Positions 1-8,440 of a stretch of DNA of 64,000 bases are shown here, piece after piece. Positions within the stretch are counted from its first letter, which is position 1; the number at the start of each line of letters is the position of its first letter. The position numbers were made by a program, and so were the translations under genes. The notes beneath the pieces are model-generated. The model saw nothing but the letters and a program-made list of their open reading frames with translations, searched no databases and was not told the DNA's origin. Origin of the DNA: Planctomycetia bacterium (GTDB lineage: Bacteria > Planctomycetota > Planctomycetia > Pirellulales > Thermoguttaceae); NCBI GenBank assembly GCA_030535245.1, contig JAUNBJ010000001.1:1-64000 (forward strand), written 5' to 3'.

Positions 1-177
1 TTTAGGAAAATCGGCTTTAATCAGCGGCTCCGGTACCCATTTCCCACCGGTTTTGCGTCAAATTTACAAAATATTGATTTATTTTTGAAAAAATAACTTT
101 CACGGAACCCTCCCCGACAAAATCAGAGATTTGTGCAGCGGTTCCTTTATAGTTATGATAAAATAAGACTTCTTGCA
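1..177. other. Left-edge noncoding stretch
   Basis: No gene is supported here. A 71-codon minus-strand reading frame (17-232) overlaps a well-formed plus-strand promoter, has no convincing ribosome-binding site and resembles nothing I recognise. The DNA is AT-rich and looks like the upstream region of the operon that starts at 327. Confidence 0.4.
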
Positions 178-206
178 TTGACGATTTCGAGAACTTCGTG
201 TACAAT
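178..206 (+). promoter_or_regulatory. Sigma-70-type promoter of the KAS III-LptF-UbiA operon
   Basis: TTGACG at 178-183 and TACAAT at 201-206 are separated by 17 bp. Transcription would start near 213, leaving a leader of about 115 nt before the start codon at 327. The match is by eye. Confidence 0.6.
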
Positions 207-326
207 GCGATAAAAAGTTTGTTTTTGGGCACTTGTTAAAACGCCCCTTTTGCCAAAGCGGCGGTCGTCGTTTTGGGGAAGGGGGGGTTGGAGAGATTGC
301 CTTTAGTCGGAGGAAACGGAATATCG

Positions 327-1343
327 ATGAAATACGCGTCCATTGGCCCCATTGCGGTTTATCTTCCCCAGAAATGCGAAACGATCGATGATTTGAAAGC
401 GGAACATCCGGAGTGGGAGCTGGATGAAATCTGCCTGAAAACGGGTATCTACGCACGGCACATCACGGCGCCGGACGAATTTGCCTCGGACATGGCAACC
501 ACGTCGGCATCGCGTTTGATAGAAAAGTACGATATTCCACGGGAAAGCATCGATTTTTTGCTCCTCTGCACGCAGACGCCGGATTATCCGATTCCCACAA
601 CGGCCTGCATGGTTCAGCATCGGTTGGGTTTGCGGATTGATTGCGGCGCGTTGGATTTTAATCTGGGGTGTTCGGGATATGTTTACGGACTCTGCCTGGC
701 CGACGGGCTGATTCGTACCGGGGTGGCGAAGCGTATTTTGCTGGTGACGGCGGAAACCTACACGAAATACATCGACGCGGGGGATCGCTCGTTGCGAACG
801 ATTTTTGGCGACGCCTCGGCAGCCACCCTGATCGACGCATGCGACACGCAGTCTTTGGGGCCGTTCCTGTTTGGAACCGACGGCGAGGGGGCGGACACGT
901 TGATTGCCTATGGACGTGGCATTCGTCCGGAATCGCTTTCCCTCAAGCCGCGGCATCGGCGTCGCTGGGCGAGCAGCCTGTACATGGACGGGGCCGAGTT
1001 GATGAAGTTTACCAATTCCAAGATTCCTCCGCTTGTGGCGCAGCTTTTGGAAGAGGCTCAGGTGAAAAAAGAAGAAATCGACCTGTTTTTAATGCACCAG
1101 GCGACGCGAAAGATGCTGGAAACGCTGATTGCCAGTCTGGATATCGACCCGCAGAAGGCGCCGATTCAGATGGAACGCGTGGGGAACACGGTGAGTTCGA
1201 CGATTCCGATTTTGATTCATGAATTGCGGCAGAGCGGGCGTCTGACGTGCGACATGCTGACGATGTTGCTGGGGTTTGGCGTGGGGCTTTCGTGGGGGGG
1301 CGGTTTCTGGCGGGACACGTGGGATCGTAAAATCCGCAATTAG
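327..1343 (+). CDS. 3-oxoacyl-ACP synthase III (KAS III) family protein
   Basis: A 338-residue thiolase-fold enzyme of the FabH family, which condenses a primer acyl-CoA with malonyl-ACP in the cytoplasm. The catalytic triad is visible: Cys115 in NLGCSGYVYGL, His257 in FLMHQAT and Asn287 in VGNTVSS, with spacing close to that of FabH. I chose ATG 327 because AGGAAACGGA lies just upstream; the frame opens earlier at 273 but without a ribosome site. It is first in an operon with an LptF/G permease (27-bp gap) and a UbiA prenyltransferase, so a role in an envelope lipid or specialised acyl chain is as likely as bulk fatty-acid initiation. The family also includes synthases for other 3-ketoacyl products, so substrate and symbol are left open. 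Confidence 0.9.
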   Translation: MKYASIGPIAVYLPQKCETIDDLKAEHPEWELDEICLKTGIYARHITAPDEFASDMATTSASRLIEKYDIPRESIDFLLLCTQTPDYPIPTTACMVQHRLGLRIDCGALDFNLGCSGYVYGLCLADGLIRTGVAKRILLVTAETYTKYIDAGDRSLRTIFGDASAATLIDACDTQSLGPFLFGTDGEGADTLIAYGRGIRPESLSLKPRHRRRWASSLYMDGAELMKFTNSKIPPLVAQLLEEAQVKKEEIDLFLMHQATRKMLETLIASLDIDPQKAPIQMERVGNTVSSTIPILIHELRQSGRLTCDMLTMLLGFGVGLSWGGGFWRDTWDRKIRN

Positions 1344-1370
1344 TGCTTCGGGGAGAGGCAGGGGAGTCGC

Positions 1371-2639
1371 ATGAAAATCATTCCGGGAAAGATTCTACGC
1401 GAGATTTTCATCCTTTTTTTGATCGTGCAGCTGAGTTTTACGATGCTGTTCGTGGTGCTTGGGCTGACGTTTCAGGGGGTATTCGACAAGATTCCTTTGG
1501 GGGATATTCCCTATATTATTCCTTATATTTTCCCCTTCTCGCAATACTATGCCAGCCAGTTGACCATGGTGCTGACGGTCTGCGTGGTCTATTCCCGGTT
1601 GAACGCGTCGCGGGAGATCATCGCGTTGCAGTCGTCGGGGATTTCGGCGCTTCGAGTCATGCTTCCCGCGTTTCTTCTGGGGCTTTTGATGAGTTTTTTT
1701 TCGTGGTACATGGGCGAATTACACAACACGTGGGGCCGATACGGGATCAGTCGAGCCGTTTCGACGTACGCGGAGACGATTTTCTACAACATTCTGGCGG
1801 AGAACGAGAATATTTCGTTTGGGAATTACTCCCTTTCGGTGGAGGGGGTGGAGGGGAAAACGTTGATTCATCCGGTTTGCAGTGCGTCGGACGAGAAGCT
1901 GGGGGGCGAGATTCTGTTTTCTGCCGACACGGCCTGCGTTCAGATTGGTGCGGCGAAGGAGTTTTGCAAGGAGGGGGAAGCGTTGGAGAATATTACGGGC
2001 GCTCCTTTTGAGCCGGAGGATCCGGAGGAAACGGTTGTGAAAATCACGTTTGAGCGGGTCAATTCCAGAATGGAGGATATTCGCACCATCATTCCACGAA
2101 CGAAGGTGGTCTATTTGCCGGTGAGTGCGTTACCGATCGGGCAGATTTTTTCCGAGAGTCGGGAGGATTATCCACCGTCGATGTCCCCTGCGCGGCTGGT
2201 CAAATACGCGAAGGAACGCCAGGAAGCCATGGAAAGGAACCGTCAACAGATGGCGTTGGCGGCGACGCGGCAGCTTTTAACGGGGAGCCTGGAGAGTTAC
2301 CAAAATCCCCAATGGGATCAGATGCACCGTGCGGAGCATGAGTATCGCGCCAATCTGAAGCGGGTACGGATCGAGTTTCCACGACGGTGGGCAATGGCGT
2401 TCAACTGCTTTTGTCTGGCGTGGCTCTGTACGCCGTTGGCGCTGATTTATGGCAAAAAGGGAGCATTGCAACTGTTTACGGTTGTGATTTTGCCCATTTT
2501 GCTGATATTTTACTACCCTTTGTGCCAGGTGATGCTGAATTGGAGTAAGCAAATGCTGAGTTTTCCGGTAGAATTGCAGCTGTTGCCCAATATTTTAGCG
2601 TTTCTTGCGGGGATTCCTCTGATTCGACGGGCGATGTGA
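1371..2639 (+). CDS. LptF/LptG (YjgP/YjgQ) family permease
   Basis: A 422-residue inner-membrane protein of the LptF/LptG family. These pair with the LptB ATPase to pull lipopolysaccharide from the membrane into the Lpt bridge. Three hydrophobic segments lie in the first 115 residues, including the family-typical stretch on regulating LNASREIIALQSSGIS. A soluble periplasmic domain follows (about residues 120-335), then hydrophobic segments near the C-terminus (about 340-420). The periplasmic domain is longer than in E. coli LptF/G, with an inserted charged, glutamine-rich stretch (about 270-330). GGGGAGAGGCAGGGGAG precedes ATG 1371. Its stop overlaps the start of the UbiA gene, implying coupled translation. 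Sequence alone does not distinguish LptF from LptG, and no other lpt gene is in the window. Confidence 0.85.
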   Translation: MKIIPGKILREIFILFLIVQLSFTMLFVVLGLTFQGVFDKIPLGDIPYIIPYIFPFSQYYASQLTMVLTVCVVYSRLNASREIIALQSSGISALRVMLPAFLLGLLMSFFSWYMGELHNTWGRYGISRAVSTYAETIFYNILAENENISFGNYSLSVEGVEGKTLIHPVCSASDEKLGGEILFSADTACVQIGAAKEFCKEGEALENITGAPFEPEDPEETVVKITFERVNSRMEDIRTIIPRTKVVYLPVSALPIGQIFSESREDYPPSMSPARLVKYAKERQEAMERNRQQMALAATRQLLTGSLESYQNPQWDQMHRAEHEYRANLKRVRIEFPRRWAMAFNCFCLAWLCTPLALIYGKKGALQLFTVVILPILLIFYYPLCQVMLNWSKQMLSFPVELQLLPNILAFLAGIPLIRRAM

Positions 2640-3568
2640 TGGTTGGAAAAATCCGTAAGTATCTGGAGTTGATTCGGTTTTCGCACACGCTGTTTGCCAT
2701 GCCGTTTGCGCTGTTGGCGGCGGCGATGGCGTGGTTTGGGGATGGGATTTCGCCGACGCTCCCATTTCGCGTGTGGGATTGGGTGGGGATTTTGGTCTGC
2801 ATGGTTTTTGCGCGGGCGGCGGCGATGGCGTTCAATCGGGTGGTGGATCGCAAGATCGACGCGTTGAATCCACGGACGAAGAACCGTCATTTGCCGGCGG
2901 GAAAAATCACGACCGCGCAGGCGGTGGGATTCACGGGGGTTTGTGCGTTGGGGTTTTTGGCCGGGACGTGCTGTTTTTTACCCCGCAACCCGATTCCGGT
3001 GGTTTTCGCGGTGCCGGTGTTGCTTTTCCTGTTTGGCTACAGTTTCGCGAAGCGGTTCACGTGGCTGGTGCATTTCTGGCTGGGGGGAGCGCTTATGCTG
3101 GCGCCGATTGCGGCGTGGGTGGCGATTCGTGGGGAAGTGCTTTTGCCGTACCTTCTTTCAGGGACGTTTGCGTTTCCGACGATGGAGTATTCGCCGTTGG
3201 TGCTGGCGCTTGGGGTCGCGTTTTGGACGGCGGGGTTCGACATGATTTACGCCTGCATGGATGTGGAATTCGACCAGACGCACCGGGTTTTCAGCGTTCC
3301 GGGCTGTTTTGGCATTCGGGCGGCGTTGCGTCTGGCGGCGGTTTGCCACGCAGTGGTGGTGGGGATTCTGGCCTGTTTGCCATGGGTGTACCCCCCCTTT
3401 GGCAGGCTCTGGTGGGGAGGCTGCGGGGTGATTGCGATCCTTTTAATTTACGAGCATTCCGTGGTTGACGTGCGAGACCCCGGCAAGGTGAACGTGGCTT
3501 TTTTCCATGTCAACGCGATCATCAGCGGAACGCTTTTGGCGGTGGGGCTTGGGGACCTGTTCTTTTAG
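2639..3568 (+). CDS. UbiA-family prenyltransferase (4-hydroxybenzoate polyprenyltransferase-like)
   Basis: A 309-residue polytopic membrane enzyme that attaches a polyprenyl chain to an aromatic acid during quinone synthesis. The first Asp-rich Mg-diphosphate motif is clear at residues 66-74 (NRVVDRKID), followed by the typical LNPRTKNRHLPAG. A second acidic motif, YACMDVEFD, lies near residues 200-212. The start ATG at 2639 shares one base with the TGA of the upstream permease gene; a GTG three bases earlier is an alternative. The family member most like this is the UbiA-like enzyme used for ubiquinone or, in futalosine-pathway bacteria, menaquinone (MqnP). Which quinone is made cannot be told here, but Na+-NQR and a bd-like oxidase gene in the window fit a quinone-based chain. 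Confidence 0.87.
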   Translation: MVGKIRKYLELIRFSHTLFAMPFALLAAAMAWFGDGISPTLPFRVWDWVGILVCMVFARAAAMAFNRVVDRKIDALNPRTKNRHLPAGKITTAQAVGFTGVCALGFLAGTCCFLPRNPIPVVFAVPVLLFLFGYSFAKRFTWLVHFWLGGALMLAPIAAWVAIRGEVLLPYLLSGTFAFPTMEYSPLVLALGVAFWTAGFDMIYACMDVEFDQTHRVFSVPGCFGIRAALRLAAVCHAVVVGILACLPWVYPPFGRLWWGGCGVIAILLIYEHSVVDVRDPGKVNVAFFHVNAIISGTLLAVGLGDLFF

Positions 3569-3597
3569 GCTCCCCGACGTTGCTGAGGGGTACCGGA

Positions 3598-6579
3598 TCA
3601 TGGTTCCTTTTTCTCCAGAAGTTTTCCCAGGAAGCGTCCGAACCACGCGACGGGCAAAACGGTAAGGGTTAACAATGTAATGTCGAGCCACTGACGCAGC
3701 GAGAGCGGCTCGGTACGGAAAAACTGGCCGATGGTCCGATTCTGAACCATCAGGATTTGGACGGCGGTAATCGATAAAATGATGCCCAAAAACAGGTGGT
3801 TTTTCGTGATCATGGTGAACGGCGATTCGTTGCTGTGCAAGGCGCGGCAGTTGAATTTGTGCCAGAACTGGAACATGATCAGCACCGTGAAGAATACCGT
3901 CAGGGCCTGCAAATTGTGGGCAAGGTATTCCGGGTGGGTGGGGGAAATGCCGAAGTCGTAGCGGTGTCCCGGGTCCACAAACCAGCCGCCGAACAACACG
4001 GCAAAAAGGATGGCCACCTGATACAGGCTGGCGACCAGAATCGTCATTCCCATGGTTCGGGTAATGATGTGCGCGTTGCGGGGGATCGGTTTTTCCCGCA
4101 TGGTATGCGGACGGGGCGGATCGGTGGAGTATGCCATGGCCGCGAAGGTGTCCATGATGATGTTGATCCACAAAAGCTGCGTGACGGTCAGCGGCAACGG
4201 AATCCCGACCAAAGGCCCAATCAGGGCACAGAGCATGGCCACGGCGTTGACGGAGAGCTGGAACTGCAAAAACCGCTGGATGTTCTGGTAGAGCGTCCGC
4301 CCCCACCAGACGCCCGTCACGATACTTTTGAAATTGTCGTCCACCAGCACAATGTCGCTCGCTTCCTTGGCCACCTCCGTACCGGTGATCCCCATGGAAA
4401 GCCCAACGTCGGCATACTTCAGGGCGGGTGCGTCGTTCGTGCCGTCGCCGGTCATGGCCACGACCTCACCGTTTTGGTGAAGCGCCTTGACAAGCCGCAG
4501 TTTGTCCATCGGCGTGGAACGTGCCAGCACGCGGATTTTTTCGGCGGCTTCGGGAAGCTCCGCGTCGCTGATCTGGGCGAATCCGGAGGAATCGAGACAA
4601 AGCTCGTCGTCCGTGCCGTGATAAATCCCCGCAGCTCTTGCGATGGCCATGGCGGTGGGCAGTGCGTCGCCGGTAATCATTTTCACCTGCACGTGCGCTT
4701 CCTGGCACGTCTGCACGGCGTGGGGAACTTCCTGACGAACAGGATCGGCAATCCCGACCAACGCCACAAAACAGCCGTCGCACAAATCGAGCCACGCATC
4801 CCCCACGACCGGCGTATGCTCTCGAAATTCGCAAAACGCCAATACCCGCAGCGCGTCCTGCGAAGCGGCGTCCAACACGTTCTGGATCGCTTCCCGGTGG
4901 GGCATAATCGGTACCCGTTCCCCCCCCTGCAACATCGTGGAACATCGCGACAGGATTCGTTCCGGCGCACCTTTCAGATACCCCGTTTCCCGGTCGCCAT
5001 CCCGAACCGCCACGAGCGACATTTTTCGTTCCGAGTTGTGCCCCAGCTCAAAAACCCGTTCGTGAGCATTTCGCTCCGACAGGTAATCGGTCTGGTGTTC
5101 GTGAAGAAATTTCAGCAGCGCACCTTCCGTGGGATTGCCGATTGCTGTGACGGTATCGTTCTCAACGTGCAGGTTCGCTTCGCTGTTGACGGCGATCCCC
5201 TCGACCAGAGCCTGCCATTCCGGAGCGTTCTGCAACCGCGTAAATTCCGACGCCGGGTATTCGTTTCCCCCCGCGTAAATCCGAACGGGAGTCATGCGAT
5301 TCTGCGTGAGCGTACCGGTTTTGTCGGTGCAAATCACGGTGGCGGAACCGATCGTTTCCGACGCGACCAGTCGTCGTACCAGGCAGTTTTCGCGGGCCAT
5401 TTTCATCATGTTCATGGCCAGACTGACCGTAACCATCATCGGCAATCCTTCGGGAACGGCCACGACGATGATCGTCACCGCCACGACAAACGCCAGCAAA
5501 ACCTCCTTCAGAAGCAACACCCCCGCTTCCACGTTTCCGCCGAACGTCATGCCCCAAAAACCGACAAGCAGTGTCAGCACCGTCACCACCATCGGAATGG
5601 CAGCCAGGGCTTCGTATCGAACCGATTTCAGTTCCATTCCCATGCCGGCAAAAAACGGCTTCAAAATCTGTCGTACCATCCCGATACCGCACACCAGCGA
5701 GACCAACGACAGCCCCGCCACCCACGCGGGCAAGCACTCCAGCATGCCCAGCAGCGGCGACTGAATCGTACTGGTTATGGCCATGACGGTGAAAATGCCC
5801 ATCGCCCCGACGATCCCCGCCACGCTGATTTGCCGGGCCAGGGTGGAAAGTTTGGCCGTCAGCGGCGTTTCCTGCCGCGTTTCGTCCTCCTGGGCAAGCG
5901 CCATGGCAATCTGCCCCATCTGCGTTTTGTCCCCCACCCGCGTAACCCAAAACGTTCCGTACCCGTCCACCACCATCGTGCCACGCGCCACGAACGCGTC
6001 GTCCCCCAGCGTCACTTCCGGCAAACGCTCCAGATCCAGCGGTTCCGTATAAATTTTCTTCTTCGCGGGAACCGATTCGCCGGTCATCATCGACTGGTCG
6101 AGCGTCAACCCCATCGCTTCCAGCACCACGCCGTCCGCCGGAATTTTGTCGCCCGGATCGATTCGCACCAGGTCGCCCGCCACCACGTCGCCAATGGAAA
6201 TATTCCCGATCTGCCCGTCCCGCAAAACCTTGACGGTAATATCCTCTTTCACACGATTGAGCAGGGCAAATTCCTTCGCACTTTTTCGCTCACTGAAAAA
6301 ACCGACCAGCGTCGCCAGCAGTACCGCCAGAAAAATGCCGATGGAATCCAGGAAATTAACCTCCGTATTCCCCAACGCATACCGTTCGGTCGCCGTGATT
6401 CCCAGAGAAATCACCGCAGCAGCCAGCAGGATACGAATCGTCGGGTCTTTGAATTTCCCCAACAGTTCCTTCCACCAGGGAGTACGCTGGGGAGGCGTCA
6501 ATTCATTACGACCGAACCGCTGCCGTTGTTTGGCTACCTGTTCCTGCGTCAGTCCCCTGTTTCGATTCCAATTTTCCAT
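3598..6579 (-). CDS. Calcium-translocating P-type ATPase (P2 type)
   Basis: A 993-residue ion pump. The N-terminal cation-ATPase domain begins with GLTQEQVAKQRQRFG. It is followed by TGES in the actuator domain, PEGLP (residues 376-380) in the ion-binding M4 helix as in P2 Ca2+-ATPases, the phosphorylated Asp419 in CTDKTGTLTQ, and GDGTNDAP before the C-terminal membrane helices. PEGLP with the P2 layout favours Ca2+ export over heavy metals or K+. ATG 6579 is preferred over one 18 bases upstream because GAGAGGAAG sits at the right distance. The segment between M3 and M4 is longer than usual, with extra hydrophobic stretches (residues about 285-370). It lies downstream of the PPi-PFK gene on the same strand, separated by a 123-bp gap with a strong inverted repeat, so it may have its own promoter. 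Confidence 0.92.
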   Translation of the reverse strand: MENWNRNRGLTQEQVAKQRQRFGRNELTPPQRTPWWKELLGKFKDPTIRILLAAAVISLGITATERYALGNTEVNFLDSIGIFLAVLLATLVGFFSERKSAKEFALLNRVKEDITVKVLRDGQIGNISIGDVVAGDLVRIDPGDKIPADGVVLEAMGLTLDQSMMTGESVPAKKKIYTEPLDLERLPEVTLGDDAFVARGTMVVDGYGTFWVTRVGDKTQMGQIAMALAQEDETRQETPLTAKLSTLARQISVAGIVGAMGIFTVMAITSTIQSPLLGMLECLPAWVAGLSLVSLVCGIGMVRQILKPFFAGMGMELKSVRYEALAAIPMVVTVLTLLVGFWGMTFGGNVEAGVLLLKEVLLAFVVAVTIIVVAVPEGLPMMVTVSLAMNMMKMARENCLVRRLVASETIGSATVICTDKTGTLTQNRMTPVRIYAGGNEYPASEFTRLQNAPEWQALVEGIAVNSEANLHVENDTVTAIGNPTEGALLKFLHEHQTDYLSERNAHERVFELGHNSERKMSLVAVRDGDRETGYLKGAPERILSRCSTMLQGGERVPIMPHREAIQNVLDAASQDALRVLAFCEFREHTPVVGDAWLDLCDGCFVALVGIADPVRQEVPHAVQTCQEAHVQVKMITGDALPTAMAIARAAGIYHGTDDELCLDSSGFAQISDAELPEAAEKIRVLARSTPMDKLRLVKALHQNGEVVAMTGDGTNDAPALKYADVGLSMGITGTEVAKEASDIVLVDDNFKSIVTGVWWGRTLYQNIQRFLQFQLSVNAVAMLCALIGPLVGIPLPLTVTQLLWINIIMDTFAAMAYSTDPPRPHTMREKPIPRNAHIITRTMGMTILVASLYQVAILFAVLFGGWFVDPGHRYDFGISPTHPEYLAHNLQALTVFFTVLIMFQFWHKFNCRALHSNESPFTMITKNHLFLGIILSITAVQILMVQNRTIGQFFRTEPLSLRQWLDITLLTLTVLPVAWFGRFLGKLLEKKEP

Positions 6580-6601
6580 GGCAAAACTTCCTCTCATACA
6601 A

Positions 6602-6668
6602 AAGCACGAAAATCACCACGAACGCCACGCCAAATATTTTCGTGAACGCCCGTAAGATTTTCGTGCTT
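6602..6668. repeat. 13-bp perfect inverted repeat between the PFK and ATPase genes
   Basis: AAGCACGAAAATC at 6602-6614 is the exact reverse complement of 6656-6668. Shorter CGTGAA/TTCACG and CCACGA/TCGTGG matches lie between and beside the arms. In the minus-strand transcript this would fold downstream of the PPi-PFK stop and just before the ATPase ribosome site. It could be a terminator, attenuator or dispersed repeat; no long U-run follows. Confidence 0.5.
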
Positions 6669-6702
6669 CTCGTGGTTCTTCTGTTGGGAAAAACGACCGT
6701 GG

Positions 6703-8061
6703 TTATTTTTCTTCAACCCATTCTTCCATGTACCGAGCCAGTTTGTGCAACCCCTTGCCAATCCGCAACGGACGCTGGTACGCACGCAGGCGGGACATGT
6801 TGATCAAATCTTCAAATTTGGCAAATTCCAGCCCCAGTTCCTTGCCGACCGAGACCATCACGCCGTTGAGTCCTTCTTCCACCAACGCAATGTACGCTCC
6901 GGAACCCAGCTGGCTGCCGAGAATCACGTCGAACGCACATGGCGCCTGGCAACGGCACTCGTAACCAAACTGGAGGCCGGACATCTTGATTTTGCGATAA
7001 CCACGTTTCTGGATTTCCGCCGAAATCAGACGCCCCAGCCGGCTGCTGAATTTCAGCTGGGAAACCGGGAAGTGACCGAATGTGTCGGGCTGCAACGAAC
7101 GGTACTCGTCGTCTGAAACGCAGCAACGAATTTCTTCCAGAGGCAGGTATTCGCCGATCCCCTCTGCCACGGCAATCACGCCGTAGTCTTTGCCCTGCTT
7201 GATCCGTTCCTCCACCGTGTCGGCAATGCGGCCGATCAGACGGTCGAACAACACAATACGACGCTTCCGAGGTACCCCGTTTTCATCCGTGACCACTTCG
7301 CCGGTCTTGGGATTGACGGTTTTTTCCTCGCTCCAGAGGTCGTCGGAAATATCTTCCAGACCGATTACCAGACTCGCTTCGCCGGCAATCGCGGCACCGT
7401 AACTGAGCCACGCAGCCTTGCGGCCCATCAGCTGGGTGATGTAGTAGCACTTCGTCGCCTGGGCGTCGAACAGCAGGTTGCGGAGCTGCTTGGACAAAAA
7501 GTCAACCGCCGTGAAGAAACCAAACGTGAAATCGATCCCCTCGTAATCGTTGTCGATCGTCTTGGGCAGGTGAATGACGCGAATCCGTCTGGCGTCGGCG
7601 GGGAAGGTGTCCTGATAGAGCTTGAACTTCGCGGCCGTCGTCAGGGTGTCGTCGCCGCCGATGGAAATCAGCACGTCGAGATCCAGGCTGCACAACGCGT
7701 CGTACACCCGCTTCATCGGGGCGGTGGCTTCCGTGTTGGTCAGGTCTTCCGGCTTGTCCATCGATTTGCCGGGATTCGCACGGGCCGAACCGATCAGGAT
7801 TCCACCTTCCGTACGACGACCTTCCAGATTCATCTTGTCCAGACGGAGGTAGTCCACGTTTTCGTTGAGCTGATCGCCCGGTTTGAAGTCAACCAGATGG
7901 GAATAGCCGTTCAGGAATCCGTAAACCTGAATGCCGGCACGACGAAAACATTCCGCCGCCGAGCAGATCACCGCGTTGGCCGACGGAGCCGGACCACCGG
8001 AAAAAAGGATACCGACTTTTTTGACATCGGACGTTGTTTTTTGAGGACTTTTCAGAGACAT
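6703..8061 (-). CDS. PPi-type 6-phosphofructokinase
   Basis: A 452-residue phosphofructokinase that phosphorylates fructose 6-phosphate in glycolysis. The phosphate-donor signature is of the pyrophosphate type: GGDDT at residues 135-139 (Asp138 where ATP enzymes have Gly) and PKTIDND at 166-172 (Lys167 as in PPi enzymes). MGRKAAWLS near residue 215 is also typical of the long PPi-PFK clade. With PPi as donor the reaction is reversible and can serve gluconeogenesis. The start ATG 8061 follows GGGAG, and an extended -10 (TGCTATAAT) lies about 75 bp upstream. Donor use is inferred from these residues. Confidence 0.92.
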   Translation of the reverse strand: MSLKSPQKTTSDVKKVGILFSGGPAPSANAVICSAAECFRRAGIQVYGFLNGYSHLVDFKPGDQLNENVDYLRLDKMNLEGRRTEGGILIGSARANPGKSMDKPEDLTNTEATAPMKRVYDALCSLDLDVLISIGGDDTLTTAAKFKLYQDTFPADARRIRVIHLPKTIDNDYEGIDFTFGFFTAVDFLSKQLRNLLFDAQATKCYYITQLMGRKAAWLSYGAAIAGEASLVIGLEDISDDLWSEEKTVNPKTGEVVTDENGVPRKRRIVLFDRLIGRIADTVEERIKQGKDYGVIAVAEGIGEYLPLEEIRCCVSDDEYRSLQPDTFGHFPVSQLKFSSRLGRLISAEIQKRGYRKIKMSGLQFGYECRCQAPCAFDVILGSQLGSGAYIALVEEGLNGVMVSVGKELGLEFAKFEDLINMSRLRAYQRPLRIGKGLHKLARYMEEWVEEK

Positions 8062-8135
8062 TTCACGACTCCCGTCTGTTGAAACCGCATAACCAGTACT
8101 GCCGGCATTCTTTATACCGGAAAAACGACCCGCCC

Positions 8136-8144
8136 ATTATAGCA
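8136..8144 (-). promoter_or_regulatory. Extended -10 promoter of the PPi-PFK gene
   Basis: On the minus strand the sequence reads TGCTATAAT, an exact TGn plus TATAAT extended -10. No good -35 is seen. The transcript would start about 68 nt before the start codon at 8061. Confidence 0.5.
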
Positions 8145-8254
8145 TCTGTTGCAAGAAAGAGAAGTACCGGCCTCCTCATGAATTTCTGGAAAAACCGCGT
8201 TTGGGGTACGATAAATATTTCCCTGCGCAGCACAGGAAATCGCTTTCCAATGCT

Positions 8255-8293
8255 TTTTCCGGAACTACGGGCTACGCCCTTCGTTCACGGCTC
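8255..8293. repeat. Dispersed intergenic repeat, copy 1 (GGAACTACGGGCTACGCCC type)
   Basis: About 38 bp recur almost unchanged at 22444-22480, differing at one base within the core. Both copies are followed within about 15 bp by an AACCATT heptamer array, so the two repeats form a composite. Apart from this and the heptamers, the 379-bp gap 8062-8440 holds only the two divergent promoters. Confidence 0.75.
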
Positions 8294-8303
8294 GCAGTGT
8301 TCA

Positions 8304-8333
8304 TTAACCATTAACCATTAACCATTAACCATT
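8304..8333. repeat. Heptamer array (TTAACCA, 4 units)
   Basis: Four perfect tandem copies of TTAACCA. The same heptamer occurs in other gaps of this window (22488, 29270, 40175 inverted and 40271). Confidence 0.9.
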
Positions 8334-8389
8334 AATATCTTCGCGTCTGGAAATTTTTTCCCCTCGGACTATTTTTTTCTTCGTTCGTC

Positions 8390-8398
8390 TGATATATT
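8390..8398 (+). promoter_or_regulatory. Possible extended -10 promoter of the alpha-2-macroglobulin gene
   Basis: TG at 8390-8391, one base, then TATATT at 8393-8398 forms an extended -10 about 42 bp before the start codon at 8441. No clear -35 is visible. Confidence 0.35.
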
Positions 8399-8440
8399 AA
8401 AGGGAAGAAACGATTCGTGCATTTACCATGGAGAAAAAAC

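Noticed and set aside
17-232. 71-codon minus-strand reading frame at the left edge
   Set aside because: It overlaps a good plus-strand promoter, lacks a ribosome site and has no recognisable similarity.
3796-6645. 949-codon plus-strand frame
   Set aside because: It is the shadow of the P-type ATPase gene; composition is Arg/His-rich nonsense and all ATPase motifs are on the other strand.
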